Shown one piece after another: positions 7,986 to 16,524 of a DNA stretch of 64,000 nt. Position numbers and translations under genes: made by a program. The stretch is from Sphingopyxis panaciterrae (lineage in GTDB: Bacteria > Pseudomonadota > Alphaproteobacteria > Sphingomonadales > Sphingomonadaceae). How positions within the stretch are numbered: position 1 is the stretch's first letter; each line of letters begins with the position of its first letter. The stretch covers positions 868,001-932,000 of the forward strand of contig NZ_JAASQN010000001.1 of the NCBI RefSeq assembly GCF_011762125.1, written 5' to 3'. The notes under the pieces are model-generated. The model was not told the origin of the DNA, made no database searches, and saw only the letters and a list, made by a program, of their open reading frames with translations.

Positions 7986-10307
7986 ATGGGTAAGACATTT
8001 CTTCTGGGTAGCGCGGCGATGTTCGCGATGACGGGTTCGCCGGTGTGGGCGCAGGCGGCGGCCGATGCCGCGCCGCAGGGTGCCGATGCACCGCAGGCCG
8101 GTGGGCTCGACGACATCGTCGTCACCGCGCAGCGCCGGTCCGAAAATCTCCAGAAGGTGCCCGTCGTCGTTACCGCGGTCGCGCCCGAGGTGCTCGAAGC
8201 GCGCAACGTCTCGACCCTTCAGGACCTGCCCAAGCTGACCCCGGCGCTGACCGTCCAGAACCAGGCGAGCAACGTCACGCCCTTCATCCGCGGCGTCGGC
8301 TCGACCGTCACCGGCGCGGGGCAGGCGGCGAGCGTCGCGACGTACGTCGACGGCGTCTATATCTCGACACTGACCAGCGCGGCGTTCGACCTCGACAATG
8401 TCGAGCAGGTGCAGGTGCTCGAAGGGCCGCAGGGCGCGCTCTATGGCCGCAACGCGACCGGCGGCGCGATCGTCGTGACGACGAAGACGCCGAAACCGGG
8501 CGATCCGATCTCGGGCCGCTTTCGCGCCGAATATGGCAATTACGACAATCGCGGCGCCTCGGCGATCATTTCGGGCGGGCTCGGCGACATGTTCGCCTTC
8601 TCGGTCAATGGTTCGATCCGCAAGCGCGACGGTTATATCAAGAACCTCAACCCCGCCGGGGCGGGCGCGACCAACGACGATTTCTACGATCGCGATTCCA
8701 GATCGATCGGCGGCGTGCTGGTGTTCGAACCGTCGAGCCAGTTCAACCTTGTCCTGCGCGCCTCGCATTTCGAATCCGACGACCGGTCGGGGCAGGGGTT
8801 CCAGGCGGTCGGGCTCGATATCGACGTCGGCGGCACCGGGCTCAACGGGTCGCAGCTCTATTATGCCGGGCTGCTGCAAAGCTTCGGCGTATCGCCCGGC
8901 GATGCCGCGGCGGCGGCGGCGGGCCTGCGCTTCAGTCCGAAGCACGGCACGACCTATGATAATGAAGCGAACGGTTCGACGCGCGGTCTGCTGCGCCCGG
9001 GCCCGGCCGGATCGTTCGTCCAGCTCAACACCGAAACCTATTCGGCCAAGGCGACGCTCAGCCTCGATACTGTCGAGATCAGCTCGCTAACCGCTTATCA
9101 AACAGCGGAATCGCTGTCGGCCACCGAAGTGCTCTTCGCCGATCCGACCAGTTATCCGGCCGGCTTCCAGGGCGGATCGGTGGGCTTCACCGGCGATTTC
9201 CCGTCGCGCACCTGGCAGCAGGAATTCCAGATCGCGTCGGTCGGATCGCCGGTGCAGTGGATCGCGGGCGCGGTCTATCTCGACGCCGCGGGCGACGTGT
9301 TCCTCACCGGCGACCTGCCGCCGCTGTCGGCGCTCACCGCCGACAACCGCTGGCAGAACAAGTCGCTCGCAGGCTTCGGCCAGATCACCGTGCCGCTGAC
9401 CGACAGGTTCAGCATCACCGCGGGCGGGCGCTACACCGACGAGAAATATACCAGCAACGACCGCATCTCGCTCGCCGATCCGCGCAACGTCTTCGGCACC
9501 CCGAACCAGGGGCGGCAGCAATTGAAGGGGTCGAAGTTCACCTATACGGCGCGCGCGCAGTACGACAGCGGTGATATCCTGCTCTATGCAGGCATATCGA
9601 CGGGGTTCAAGGGCGCGACGCTGTCGAACACCAACCTGCTCAGCCCCGGCGTGACGCCCGAGACGATCACCTCGTACGAAGCCGGCGCGAAGATCCGGCT
9701 GTCGTCGGACGCGCGGCTGAACCTCAGCGCCTTCCACTATGATTACGGCAATATCCATATCGCCTACACCGACTCGGCCAGCGGTTCGAACATCCTCGTC
9801 AACGGCACCGGGGCGAAGATCGACGGGGTGCAATATGACGCGCAGTGGCGCGCGGCGCCGTGGCTGACCTTGCGGTCGAACGGGCTGTTGCTCGACAGCA
9901 GCTACAACCGCGACGTCCAGTCGGCGGGTGGTGCCGGGGTGCTGCTGATCAAGGGCAACCGGCTGGCGGGGGCGCCGAAATTCGCGATCTCGCTCGGCGC
10001 CGATATCGTCCAGCCGGTCGGTGCGGGCGAGATCAAGCTGTCGGTCGATGCCTCGCACAACGCGGGCTATTATTTCGACGCCGAAAACCTGACCGGCACC
10101 GGCGGCGCGAATGCCGATGATTTCCAACTCGTCGATCTCAGCCTGACCTACACCGCGCCGGGCGAGCGCTGGCTGGTGTCGTTGTTCGGCGCGAACATCA
10201 CCGACGCCAAATATTATGACAGCGGGCTGCCGATCAGCGGGCTGGTGCGCAACGCACGCGCGGCGCCGCCGGCGACCTATGGTATCCGCATCGGGTATAA
10301 TTTCTGA
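7986..10307 (+). CDS. TonB-dependent outer-membrane receptor 1
   Basis: A 773-residue outer-membrane transporter driven by TonB. It has a signal peptide (MGKTFLLGSAAMFAMTGSPVWAQ), a TonB-box-like DDIVVTAQRR at about 40-50, a plug domain (LQDLPKLTPALTVQN, then FIRGVGS, VDGVYIS and VEVLEGPQG-type sequence with NATGGAI), a long 22-strand-type barrel and a C-terminal aromatic residue (GIRIGYNF). A strong ribosome site, GAGGGAGAGGGACC, precedes ATG 7986. Its TGA overlaps the P450 ATG (TGATG), so uptake and oxidation are translationally coupled. The receptor is of the sphingomonad IVVTAQ type seen with aromatic, terpenoid or steroid substrates. The true ligand is unknown. Confidence 0.95.
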   Translation: MGKTFLLGSAAMFAMTGSPVWAQAAADAAPQGADAPQAGGLDDIVVTAQRRSENLQKVPVVVTAVAPEVLEARNVSTLQDLPKLTPALTVQNQASNVTPFIRGVGSTVTGAGQAASVATYVDGVYISTLTSAAFDLDNVEQVQVLEGPQGALYGRNATGGAIVVTTKTPKPGDPISGRFRAEYGNYDNRGASAIISGGLGDMFAFSVNGSIRKRDGYIKNLNPAGAGATNDDFYDRDSRSIGGVLVFEPSSQFNLVLRASHFESDDRSGQGFQAVGLDIDVGGTGLNGSQLYYAGLLQSFGVSPGDAAAAAAGLRFSPKHGTTYDNEANGSTRGLLRPGPAGSFVQLNTETYSAKATLSLDTVEISSLTAYQTAESLSATEVLFADPTSYPAGFQGGSVGFTGDFPSRTWQQEFQIASVGSPVQWIAGAVYLDAAGDVFLTGDLPPLSALTADNRWQNKSLAGFGQITVPLTDRFSITAGGRYTDEKYTSNDRISLADPRNVFGTPNQGRQQLKGSKFTYTARAQYDSGDILLYAGISTGFKGATLSNTNLLSPGVTPETITSYEAGAKIRLSSDARLNLSAFHYDYGNIHIAYTDSASGSNILVNGTGAKIDGVQYDAQWRAAPWLTLRSNGLLLDSSYNRDVQSAGGAGVLLIKGNRLAGAPKFAISLGADIVQPVGAGEIKLSVDASHNAGYYFDAENLTGTGGANADDFQLVDLSLTYTAPGERWLVSLFGANITDAKYYDSGLPISGLVRNARAAPPATYGIRIGYNF

Positions 10308-11557
10308 TGGCCACGCTTGCCTCCGCCCCGGTCGATGACGCGATCGTCGCCCCGGCGACCTATGCCGACCCGGCGGCCTATGATGCGCTGTTCACGCGGT
10401 TGCGCGCCGAGGACCCGGTCCACTGGACCGAGCCCGATGGCTATCGCCCCTTCTGGTCGGTGACGAAATTCGCCGATATCCAGGAGGTCGAGCGAAACGC
10501 CGCGCAATATCTGAACGCCCCACGCATGCTGCTGCGCCCCATCGCGGTCGAAGAACAAGTGCGCAAACTGACCGGCGGCAGCGCGCTGATGCTGCGCGAT
10601 ATCGTCCATATGGACGGGCGCGACCATATGGCGCACCGCAAGCTGACGCAGGCGTGGTTCATGCCCGCGCGGCTGAAGGCATTGGAGGATGACCTGCGCG
10701 CGCTGGCCCGCGAGTTCGTCGGGCGGATGGCGGCCGCGGGGCCGTCGTGCGAATTCGTCGACGATGTCGCGGTCTGGTATCCGCTGCGGGTCATCATGCG
10801 CATCCTGGGGGTGCCGGTCGAGGACGAGGCGAAGATGCTGGTCCTGACGCGCGACATCTTCGGGCCCGACGATCCCGATATCCGCAAGGGACCGAAACCC
10901 GACCTCGCGTCGACGATCAAGGGCTTCACCGACTATTTCGGCGCGCTGACCGAGGCGCGGCGGCGCGATCCGTCGGACGACATTGCGACCCTGCTGTCGG
11001 CGGCCGAAGTCGATGGGGAGCCGATCGGCACCCTCGAACTCATGTCCTATTACATCATCATCGCGACCGCCGGGCACGACACGACCAGCTCGACGATTGC
11101 GGGCGGGCTGCTGGCGCTGATCCAGAATCCCGCTGAAATGAAGAAGCTGCGCGCCGATCCTGCTATCCTGTCGAGCGGGGTCGATGAAATGGCGCGCTGG
11201 GTCTCGCCGGTGAAGCATTTCTTCCGCACCGCGGCGAGCGATTGCGAGCTGCGCGGGCGCAAGATCCGCGAAGGCGACAGCCTGATGATGTGTTACCCGT
11301 CGGCGAACCGCGACGAGGAGGTCTATGCCGACCCGTTCCGTTTCGACCTGTCGCGGCCGCCGAACAAGCATCTGGGCTTCGGCTACGGCCCGCACCTCTG
11401 CCTCGGCCAGCATCTCGCGAAGATGGAAATCCGCATCTTTTTCGAGGAATTGCTGGAGCGCATCGACGATATCGAACTCGATGGCGATCCGGCGTGGATC
11501 GCGTCGAATTTCGTCAGTGGGCTGAAGCGGCTGCCGATCCGCTACAAGACGCGCTAG
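10307..11557 (+). CDS. Cytochrome P450
   Basis: A 416-residue soluble bacterial class I P450. Seen: I-helix AGHDTTSS at 255-262, the K-helix ExxR pair (Glu294, Arg297 in DEMARW) and the haem loop GFGYGPHLCLGQ with Cys365 as axial ligand. It begins inside the stop codon of the TonB receptor (TGATG), so the substrate of the pump is probably the substrate of this mono-oxygenase or closely related to it. No ferredoxin or ferredoxin reductase gene lies nearby, so redox partners must come from elsewhere. The EthD gene follows after 10 bases. Confidence 0.96.
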   Translation: MATLASAPVDDAIVAPATYADPAAYDALFTRLRAEDPVHWTEPDGYRPFWSVTKFADIQEVERNAAQYLNAPRMLLRPIAVEEQVRKLTGGSALMLRDIVHMDGRDHMAHRKLTQAWFMPARLKALEDDLRALAREFVGRMAAAGPSCEFVDDVAVWYPLRVIMRILGVPVEDEAKMLVLTRDIFGPDDPDIRKGPKPDLASTIKGFTDYFGALTEARRRDPSDDIATLLSAAEVDGEPIGTLELMSYYIIIATAGHDTTSSTIAGGLLALIQNPAEMKKLRADPAILSSGVDEMARWVSPVKHFFRTAASDCELRGRKIREGDSLMMCYPSANRDEEVYADPFRFDLSRPPNKHLGFGYGPHLCLGQHLAKMEIRIFFEELLERIDDIELDGDPAWIASNFVSGLKRLPIRYKTR

Positions 11558-11567
11558 GGTCGCTCGT

Positions 11568-11936
11568 ATGATCCGGATGCTCTTCTGCCTGCGGCGTTTG
11601 CCGACGCTCAGCCTCGACGAATTTCAATCCTATTGGCGCGATACCCACGCGCCGCTCGTCGCGCGGCATGCGCCGGTGATTCGCCTCGCTCTCTATCGCC
11701 AGCACCACCGGCTCGACGACGCAACGCTCAGCGCGCTGCTCAAAGGGCGGATGACCGACGATGCGTTCGATGGCGTAGCCGAACTCGGATGGGCGAGCGC
11801 CGCCGATCTGACCGCGGGCGGCGGCACGCCCGAAGTCCGCGCCGCGAACCGCGAACTGTTCGAGGACGAGCAGCGCTTTATCGACCTGTCGCGCTCGCCG
11901 ATCTTCTTCGCTGAAAGCTACGACGTCATCGGCTAG
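11568..11936 (+). CDS. EthD domain-containing protein
   Basis: A 122-residue small alpha+beta (ferredoxin-like) protein of the EthD family. Seen: MIRMLFCLRRLPTLSLDEFQSYWRDTHAPLV, the signature W-x2-x-H-x-P(L) region, and the C-terminal EDEQRFIDLSRSPIFFAES. EthD proteins accompany P450 systems (first noted with ethyl tert-butyl ether oxidation), and some relatives are decarboxylases or cyclases acting on P450 products. As the third gene of the TonB receptor-P450 operon it probably assists or follows the P450 step. It ends four bases before the convergent AttH-like gene. Confidence 0.88.
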   Translation: MIRMLFCLRRLPTLSLDEFQSYWRDTHAPLVARHAPVIRLALYRQHHRLDDATLSALLKGRMTDDAFDGVAELGWASAADLTAGGGTPEVRAANRELFEDEQRFIDLSRSPIFFAESYDVIG

Positions 11937-11940
11937 CCGG

Positions 11941-12945
11941 TCAGTCGGCCTCCTGAAACGCCCGCGTCCGGTACAGCCCGTTCGCGGGCGACGTCCCGAA
12001 CAGCAAGGGCGGGGCGCCGGTGCCGCCGCGAGCGTTGAACATCGTGCTGAGGTGGACGCCGCCGGTGCGGCCGTTCCAGTGGCCGACCGCCGGCATGCCG
12101 ACCTCCAGATAGCGCCCGCCCATGCCGAGCAGGACGTTCCCGAGCCCCTCGACCTCGATCATGTGCGTGCCGAGCGATCCCGCATCGAAAGTCACCCGCG
12201 CATCCTGCATCGTCATCCCGTCGAGCGTGACGCCGAAGCGCGCGTCGCGCGTCAGCGGGCGCTCGATGACGCCACCGGCGATCACGAAGCCGGTACGGTT
12301 GCGCTTGCCGGTCAGCGTGACCGACTCGCTCATGCTGAAGATGAGGTCGGGGCCGAACGATCCGACGAGCCAGAAGAAGGTCGCGAGCGCGGCGTCGGGG
12401 TCGTCGTGCTTGCGCACCCCCCAGCTATGGTCGCGGTGGCCGAAGCCGTCGATGGTCCAGCGCTGGTCGCCGATGCGCATCGTCCCGCGCACGCGCCCCG
12501 CAACCTCGGTATGCATCGCGGCGAATTTCTCGCGAAAGCCTCCCGTCAGCCCCGACAGCGCCCAGGCGTCGTAATGCGGATGGATATTTTCGACATGAAG
12601 ATCGAGTTCGCAATCGACATCCGACGCGGTCCAGCGATTGGTCGCATCGTCGAAGGTCGCGGTCAGGAAGCCGTCGATCGCGAAACCGTTCGCGAACCGG
12701 TCGCCTTCGCGCATCGGCACGTCGAGCCGCGAGCGGTTGTAGCCGGTCCCCGGCGCGACAACGCCGAAGGTGCAGTTGCCGATGCCGCGGTTCGGATGAT
12801 GGCCGATGCGGATGAAGCCGCCGAGCCCCTGTCCGATGTCCTGGAAGCAGAGGACGACGCTTTCCTGCCAATGATCGTCGGCCTCGGGCGGGTGCGGCCA
12901 TTCGTCCGCGACGGGCAGGACGATGATATCTTCGGGGGCGATCAT
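11941..12945 (-). CDS. AttH/DUF7064-like protein of unknown function
   Basis: A 334-residue protein without signal peptide, rich in beta structure. The most telling segment is IDGFGHRDHSWGVRKHDD (about residues 174-191), a Gly-x-x-RDHSWG-x-R motif typical of the lipocalin-like AttH/CrtC superfamily and the related DUF7064 proteins, whose activities are mostly unknown. Start ATG 12945 overlaps the stop of the upstream kinase gene (ATGA), so both are made together. The longer reading frame upstream of it is a shadow of the kinase. The pair lies under the operator-like dyad at 14109. Hydration or isomerisation of a lipophilic intermediate, or binding of it, is possible, but no function should be assigned. 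Confidence 0.7.
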   Translation of the reverse strand: MIAPEDIIVLPVADEWPHPPEADDHWQESVVLCFQDIGQGLGGFIRIGHHPNRGIGNCTFGVVAPGTGYNRSRLDVPMREGDRFANGFAIDGFLTATFDDATNRWTASDVDCELDLHVENIHPHYDAWALSGLTGGFREKFAAMHTEVAGRVRGTMRIGDQRWTIDGFGHRDHSWGVRKHDDPDAALATFFWLVGSFGPDLIFSMSESVTLTGKRNRTGFVIAGGVIERPLTRDARFGVTLDGMTMQDARVTFDAGSLGTHMIEVEGLGNVLLGMGGRYLEVGMPAVGHWNGRTGGVHLSTMFNARGGTGAPPLLFGTSPANGLYRTRAFQEAD

Positions 12946-14066
12946 GTCGCGATCCCCGGAACCAGCGCGGCGAGCCGCTGGCGGGTTGCGGCCCAATAGC
13001 TTCGCTCGACATCCTCCAGTTCGGGGGGCAGGCGGCTCATCCCCATCGAAGCGAAGACCGCGAGGCGCCATTCGCCAAGGACATGCGCGAAGTCCCAGTC
13101 ATCGAGCTTGCCGCGCGCTTCGCAGTACGCGGCGATCATCTCGTCGGCGGTGGGGATGCCGTCGACCGGCGGCGCCAGCAGCGCGAAATGCGCGATTCCC
13201 GCGATCTGATAAGCAAGATCCGCCTCGCCGACACCGGGGTGCGACAGTTCCCAGTCGAGCAGCGCGATCACGCGGCCGTCTTCGCCATACATGAAGTTCG
13301 ATATGTTCGCGTCGCCGTGCGCGAGTTCGGGCACGCGGTGGCGCGGCGCATGGTCGGTGAGCCAGCGGCCGACGGTTTCGAGCGTGCCGCGGATATCGCG
13401 ATAGAATTCGGCCTTGGCGCCGGCATCGGCGGGCGGGATGGTGCGGCGCAGCTCAAGCAGGTTCCACGCGATCTCGCGGTCAAGATAATCGCCGCTGCCG
13501 CCGCGCCGGGCGAAATAGTCGTCGGCAAGACCCTCGGGCGAGGTTGCATGGACGAGTGCGAGCGTACGTGCGGCTGCGAGCAGCATCGCGTGCCGCGCCG
13601 CGGCATCGACCGCCATATAGGGGCCCTCGTTGAATGGCATCGTGCTCGGCGCGATCGCCTCTATCCGCTCCATGAACAGCCCCGGCTTGCCGTTCACCGC
13701 GCCGTCGGCATCGAGCCACAGCGCGTTGGGGACGGGCAGGCCGCGCGCATGGAGCGCCTGCATGATCGTGAACTGGGGGCTCAGCGAATATTGGCTGAAA
13801 AAGGCGCCGCCGAGGTCGTAGCGGAACACCAGCCGCCGCGTCGATTTCCGGCCGTCGGTGTCGAGGTCGACATCGAACAGCACGGTCCCGCTCGACGCGC
13901 CCGCCGACCGGCGTCCCTTGTCGATCCGCAGCGCCTCGACCGTGCCGCCGATGTCGGGGCGCGCGGCGACGAAGGCGCGCAGCCGCTCGGCGAGATCGTC
14001 GTCATCGCCGCTCTGGGTCGCGCCCGTGATGGCACGGCTTGCCTGCAGCGCGCTGCTGTCGGACAT
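12942..14066 (-). CDS. Phosphotransferase family protein (APH/ACAD10-like kinase fold)
   Basis: A 374-residue aminoglycoside-phosphotransferase-fold protein. Seen: the catalytic loop ELAHGDANISNFMYGE (His-x-Asp-x4-Asn) and the metal-binding ALLDWELSHPGVGEADLAY (the DxE/DFG-equivalent), as in the APH domain of human ACAD10/11, which phosphorylates 4-hydroxyacyl-CoA. In sphingomonads and mycobacteria such genes occur in lipid and steroid catabolic loci. The likely role is phosphorylation of a hydroxyl on a catabolic intermediate, by family analogy only. First gene of a two-gene minus-strand operon, with a GAGGAGGAG ribosome site next to ATG 14066 and the candidate operator at 14109-14135 upstream. 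Confidence 0.88.
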   Translation of the reverse strand: MSDSSALQASRAITGATQSGDDDDLAERLRAFVAARPDIGGTVEALRIDKGRRSAGASSGTVLFDVDLDTDGRKSTRRLVFRYDLGGAFFSQYSLSPQFTIMQALHARGLPVPNALWLDADGAVNGKPGLFMERIEAIAPSTMPFNEGPYMAVDAAARHAMLLAAARTLALVHATSPEGLADDYFARRGGSGDYLDREIAWNLLELRRTIPPADAGAKAEFYRDIRGTLETVGRWLTDHAPRHRVPELAHGDANISNFMYGEDGRVIALLDWELSHPGVGEADLAYQIAGIAHFALLAPPVDGIPTADEMIAAYCEARGKLDDWDFAHVLGEWRLAVFASMGMSRLPPELEDVERSYWAATRQRLAALVPGIAT

Positions 14067-14108
14067 GAAATTCTCCTCCTCGCACTCTCTCCCGGTGCAA
14101 AAAAGAAA

Positions 14109-14135
14109 TGCGACGAAAAGATATTTTTGTCAAAT
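14109..14135. promoter_or_regulatory. Candidate TetR operator, copy C
   Basis: The third copy of the dyad T-N2-GACRAA-N8-TTYGTC-N2-A, 43 bases upstream of the kinase start and just beyond the MFS stop codon. It is nearly identical to copy A on both outer flanks (TGC on the left, AAAT on the right). Confidence 0.6.
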
Positions 14136-14148
14136 TATCGATAGTATC

Positions 14149-15387
14149 TCAAGGAAGCACACGCCCCTCGTCGCGCGCCGGCATCGGGGCGACGATGCGC
14201 AGGACGATCGCGGCGATTGCGAGCCACGCGCCCGAGATCAGGATCGCGGTCGGCAGCGAGGTCAGGTCGGCGACCAGCCCCATGATGTAAGCGCCGAGCG
14301 CGAGTGCGCCGAAGGTGACCGCCTGATAGATCGACAGGCAGCGGCCGAGGATATCCTCGGGCGAGCGGATCTGCATCGCGACGTTGAGCGTCGTGAAGGT
14401 CGTCACCCAAGCCCCGCCCGCCACGAATGCCGCCGCGATCACCACGTACAGATTCTGCGTCAGCGCGACCGGCACCATTGCCGCGGCGAAGGCGATCGCC
14501 GCGACGCCGAGCACGCGATCGCTGCCCCAGCGCCGCCGCGCGTTTCCGATCCACAGCGCGCAAAAGATCGACCCGATGCCGAACGCGCCGAGGCACAGGC
14601 CGAAGGTCAGCTCGGTACCGTGGAGCCGGTCGCGGACGAGCGAGGGCAGCAAGGCCTGGAACCCCGCAGCGCCAAGCCCGAAGGCGAAGCCGCGCATCAG
14701 TACCCGGCGCACCGGGCTTGACGCGGCGCAGAAGCGGATGCCGATCATGATCGCCGACAGCATCGGCGTGCGCGTGGGTGGCGTAATTTCGGGGTGCCAG
14801 CGCAAGAGGACGATGATCAGCGCGACATAGCTGATCGCGTTGAGCGCGAAGGCGGCGGTCGGGCCGGTGAGCGAGATCAGCAGCCCGCCGAGCGCGGGGC
14901 CGACGCTGCGTGCGAGGTTGAAGGCGATGGTGTTGAGCGCGATCGCCTGGGGCAAATCGGCGTGACCCACCTGCAATCGCACCGACGCCTGCCACGCGGG
15001 CGAATTGAGCGCGGTGCCGCAGCCGACCGCGAGGGTGAAGGTCAGCAGCGCCATCGGGGTGAGCGCCCCGGCCCAGGTCGTGGCCGTCAGCAGCGCCGAC
15101 GCGATCAGCATGAAGCCCTGCGCCGCGAGCATAACCGCACGGCGGTCGAAATTATCGGCGATCGCGCCCGCGAAGACGCCGAGCAGCAGGATCGGCACGG
15201 TCGCGCTCGCTTGCACCGCGGCGATGAAAAGATGCGAGCTGGTCAGCTCGGTCATCAGCCAAGCGGCACCGACCGACTGGATCATCGACCCCATGTTCGA
15301 GGCAAGGTTGGCGATCCAGATGGCGCGAAAGGCAGGGAAACGGAAGGGGGCCAGCGATGCTGGCAGGGGACGCTTTGCCGGACTCAC
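14149..15387 (-). CDS. MFS transporter (MFS_3/EntS-like exporter type)
   Basis: A protein of about 412 residues with 10-12 hydrophobic segments. The N-terminal FPAFRAIWIANLASNMGSMIQSVGAAWLM and the loop ADNFDRRAVML (the MFS A-motif equivalent, D-x-x-x-R-R) are typical of the EntS-like MFS_3 family, which mostly exports small molecules. The start is uncertain: GTG 15387, 10 bases after the AraC stop, fits best, but the ribosome site is weak. The long N-terminal extension in the same frame overlaps the AraC gene and looks like a shadow. It probably forms an operon with the AraC regulator. Export of a toxic intermediate is plausible. Confidence 0.85.
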   Translation of the reverse strand: MSPAKRPLPASLAPFRFPAFRAIWIANLASNMGSMIQSVGAAWLMTELTSSHLFIAAVQASATVPILLLGVFAGAIADNFDRRAVMLAAQGFMLIASALLTATTWAGALTPMALLTFTLAVGCGTALNSPAWQASVRLQVGHADLPQAIALNTIAFNLARSVGPALGGLLISLTGPTAAFALNAISYVALIIVLLRWHPEITPPTRTPMLSAIMIGIRFCAASSPVRRVLMRGFAFGLGAAGFQALLPSLVRDRLHGTELTFGLCLGAFGIGSIFCALWIGNARRRWGSDRVLGVAAIAFAAAMVPVALTQNLYVVIAAAFVAGGAWVTTFTTLNVAMQIRSPEDILGRCLSIYQAVTFGALALGAYIMGLVADLTSLPTAILISGAWLAIAAIVLRIVAPMPARDEGRVLP

Positions 15388-15397
15388 CTCATGGCGA

Positions 15398-16429
15398 CTA
15401 GACCCGCCCGCGCGGCTCGGCAAGGGGCGTCCGGTGCGATCTGCCCATTGACCGCCACGCCGATGGCGACTGCCCCGTCCATTGCCGGAACGCGCGGGTG
15501 AAGGACCGGGCCTCGGCATAGCCCAGCGCTTCGGCGATCGCCTCGACCGTGGCATTGCTTGCGGTGAGCAGCCGCGTCGCGCGGTCGCGCCGGACATTCT
15601 CGCGCAACATCGCGAGGCTGCTGCCTTCGGCGCGGAGGCGGCGGCGGAGGATGTGCGGCGACAGGCGTGTTTCGGCGGCGAGCTCTTCGAGTGTCAGGTC
15701 GGGGCTGCGCGTGAGCAACTGGCGCACCTGCCGTGCCGCGCTGGTGTCGCTCGCGGGGATCGTCATGATATCGAGCGGCGCCGCGGCGAGCATCGCGTCG
15801 AGTTCGGACCGGGTGCGCCGGATCGGCGCGTGGAGGACATGCGCATCGATCATGATCCGCCGCGCCGCCCCGTTGAAGCGGCGGCGGCACGGAAAGAGAT
15901 ATTTGAATTCCTCGAAATAGGGGCCGGGCCGCGGATAATCGAATTCGGCGGACAGCAGGGAGATCGTCTCGCCCGCCAGCCAGCAGGCGAGGCGGTGCCA
16001 GATGATCATCCAGAATTCGCTGAAATAATGATCGGGATCGCGGTCCGGTTCGGCGAAGCGCACCGTAACGACCAATCCGGCCAGGGTCGTGTCGATGTCG
16101 GTCGCGATTCCGGCGTCCAGCAGATTGTAGAAGCGCGCCGCGCGCCGCAGCCCGTCGGCGACATCGCTGCCCTCGAGCGCCAACTCGCACGCGAAGGCGA
16201 AGCTGCCCGGCGCGGCGCGGCGGGCGGTATAGCCCATATATTCGTCGTCGAGGCTGTTCCAGATATTGCGGACGAGCAGCGCCATCGCATCGATCCCGCC
16301 GCGCCAGCCGGGCCGCGCGAAGTCGGCGGGGTCGAGTCCGGTGCTTGCCACCAGTTCCGCGAGCGGCCGGCCCCGACGCTCGGCCCCCTTGGTGCAGACG
16401 TTGAAATAATAGCGATCGATCGTGGCCAT
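15398..16429 (-). CDS. AraC family transcriptional regulator (arabinose_bd + HTH_18)
   Basis: A 343-residue regulator. Residues about 20-200 form the Arabinose_bd-type N-terminal domain (GIDAMALLVRNIW, YFEEFKYLFPCRRRFNGAARRIMID). The C-terminal double HTH is clear: LTLEELAAETRLSPHILRRRL, then VEAIAEALGYAEARSFTRAFRQWTGQSPSAWR (about 300-331), the AraC signature. It is divergent from the 4-hydroxybutyryl-CoA dehydratase-like gene across 95 bp, so it is the likely activator of that operon and of the MFS gene behind it. A GTCATGAC palindrome lies between them near 16463 as a possible site. Confidence 0.92.
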   Translation of the reverse strand: MATIDRYYFNVCTKGAERRGRPLAELVASTGLDPADFARPGWRGGIDAMALLVRNIWNSLDDEYMGYTARRAAPGSFAFACELALEGSDVADGLRRAARFYNLLDAGIATDIDTTLAGLVVTVRFAEPDRDPDHYFSEFWMIIWHRLACWLAGETISLLSAEFDYPRPGPYFEEFKYLFPCRRRFNGAARRIMIDAHVLHAPIRRTRSELDAMLAAAPLDIMTIPASDTSAARQVRQLLTRSPDLTLEELAAETRLSPHILRRRLRAEGSSLAMLRENVRRDRATRLLTASNATVEAIAEALGYAEARSFTRAFRQWTGQSPSAWRSMGRSHRTPLAEPRGRV

Positions 16430-16524
16430 GGCCTGCGCATTATGGTGAGTTTTTATCGCCTGTCATGACCTGTTTTGCTTCTCGCCCGCGTTTAGTCTCG
16501 CCGCAAAACAACGGGAGACTGCAC

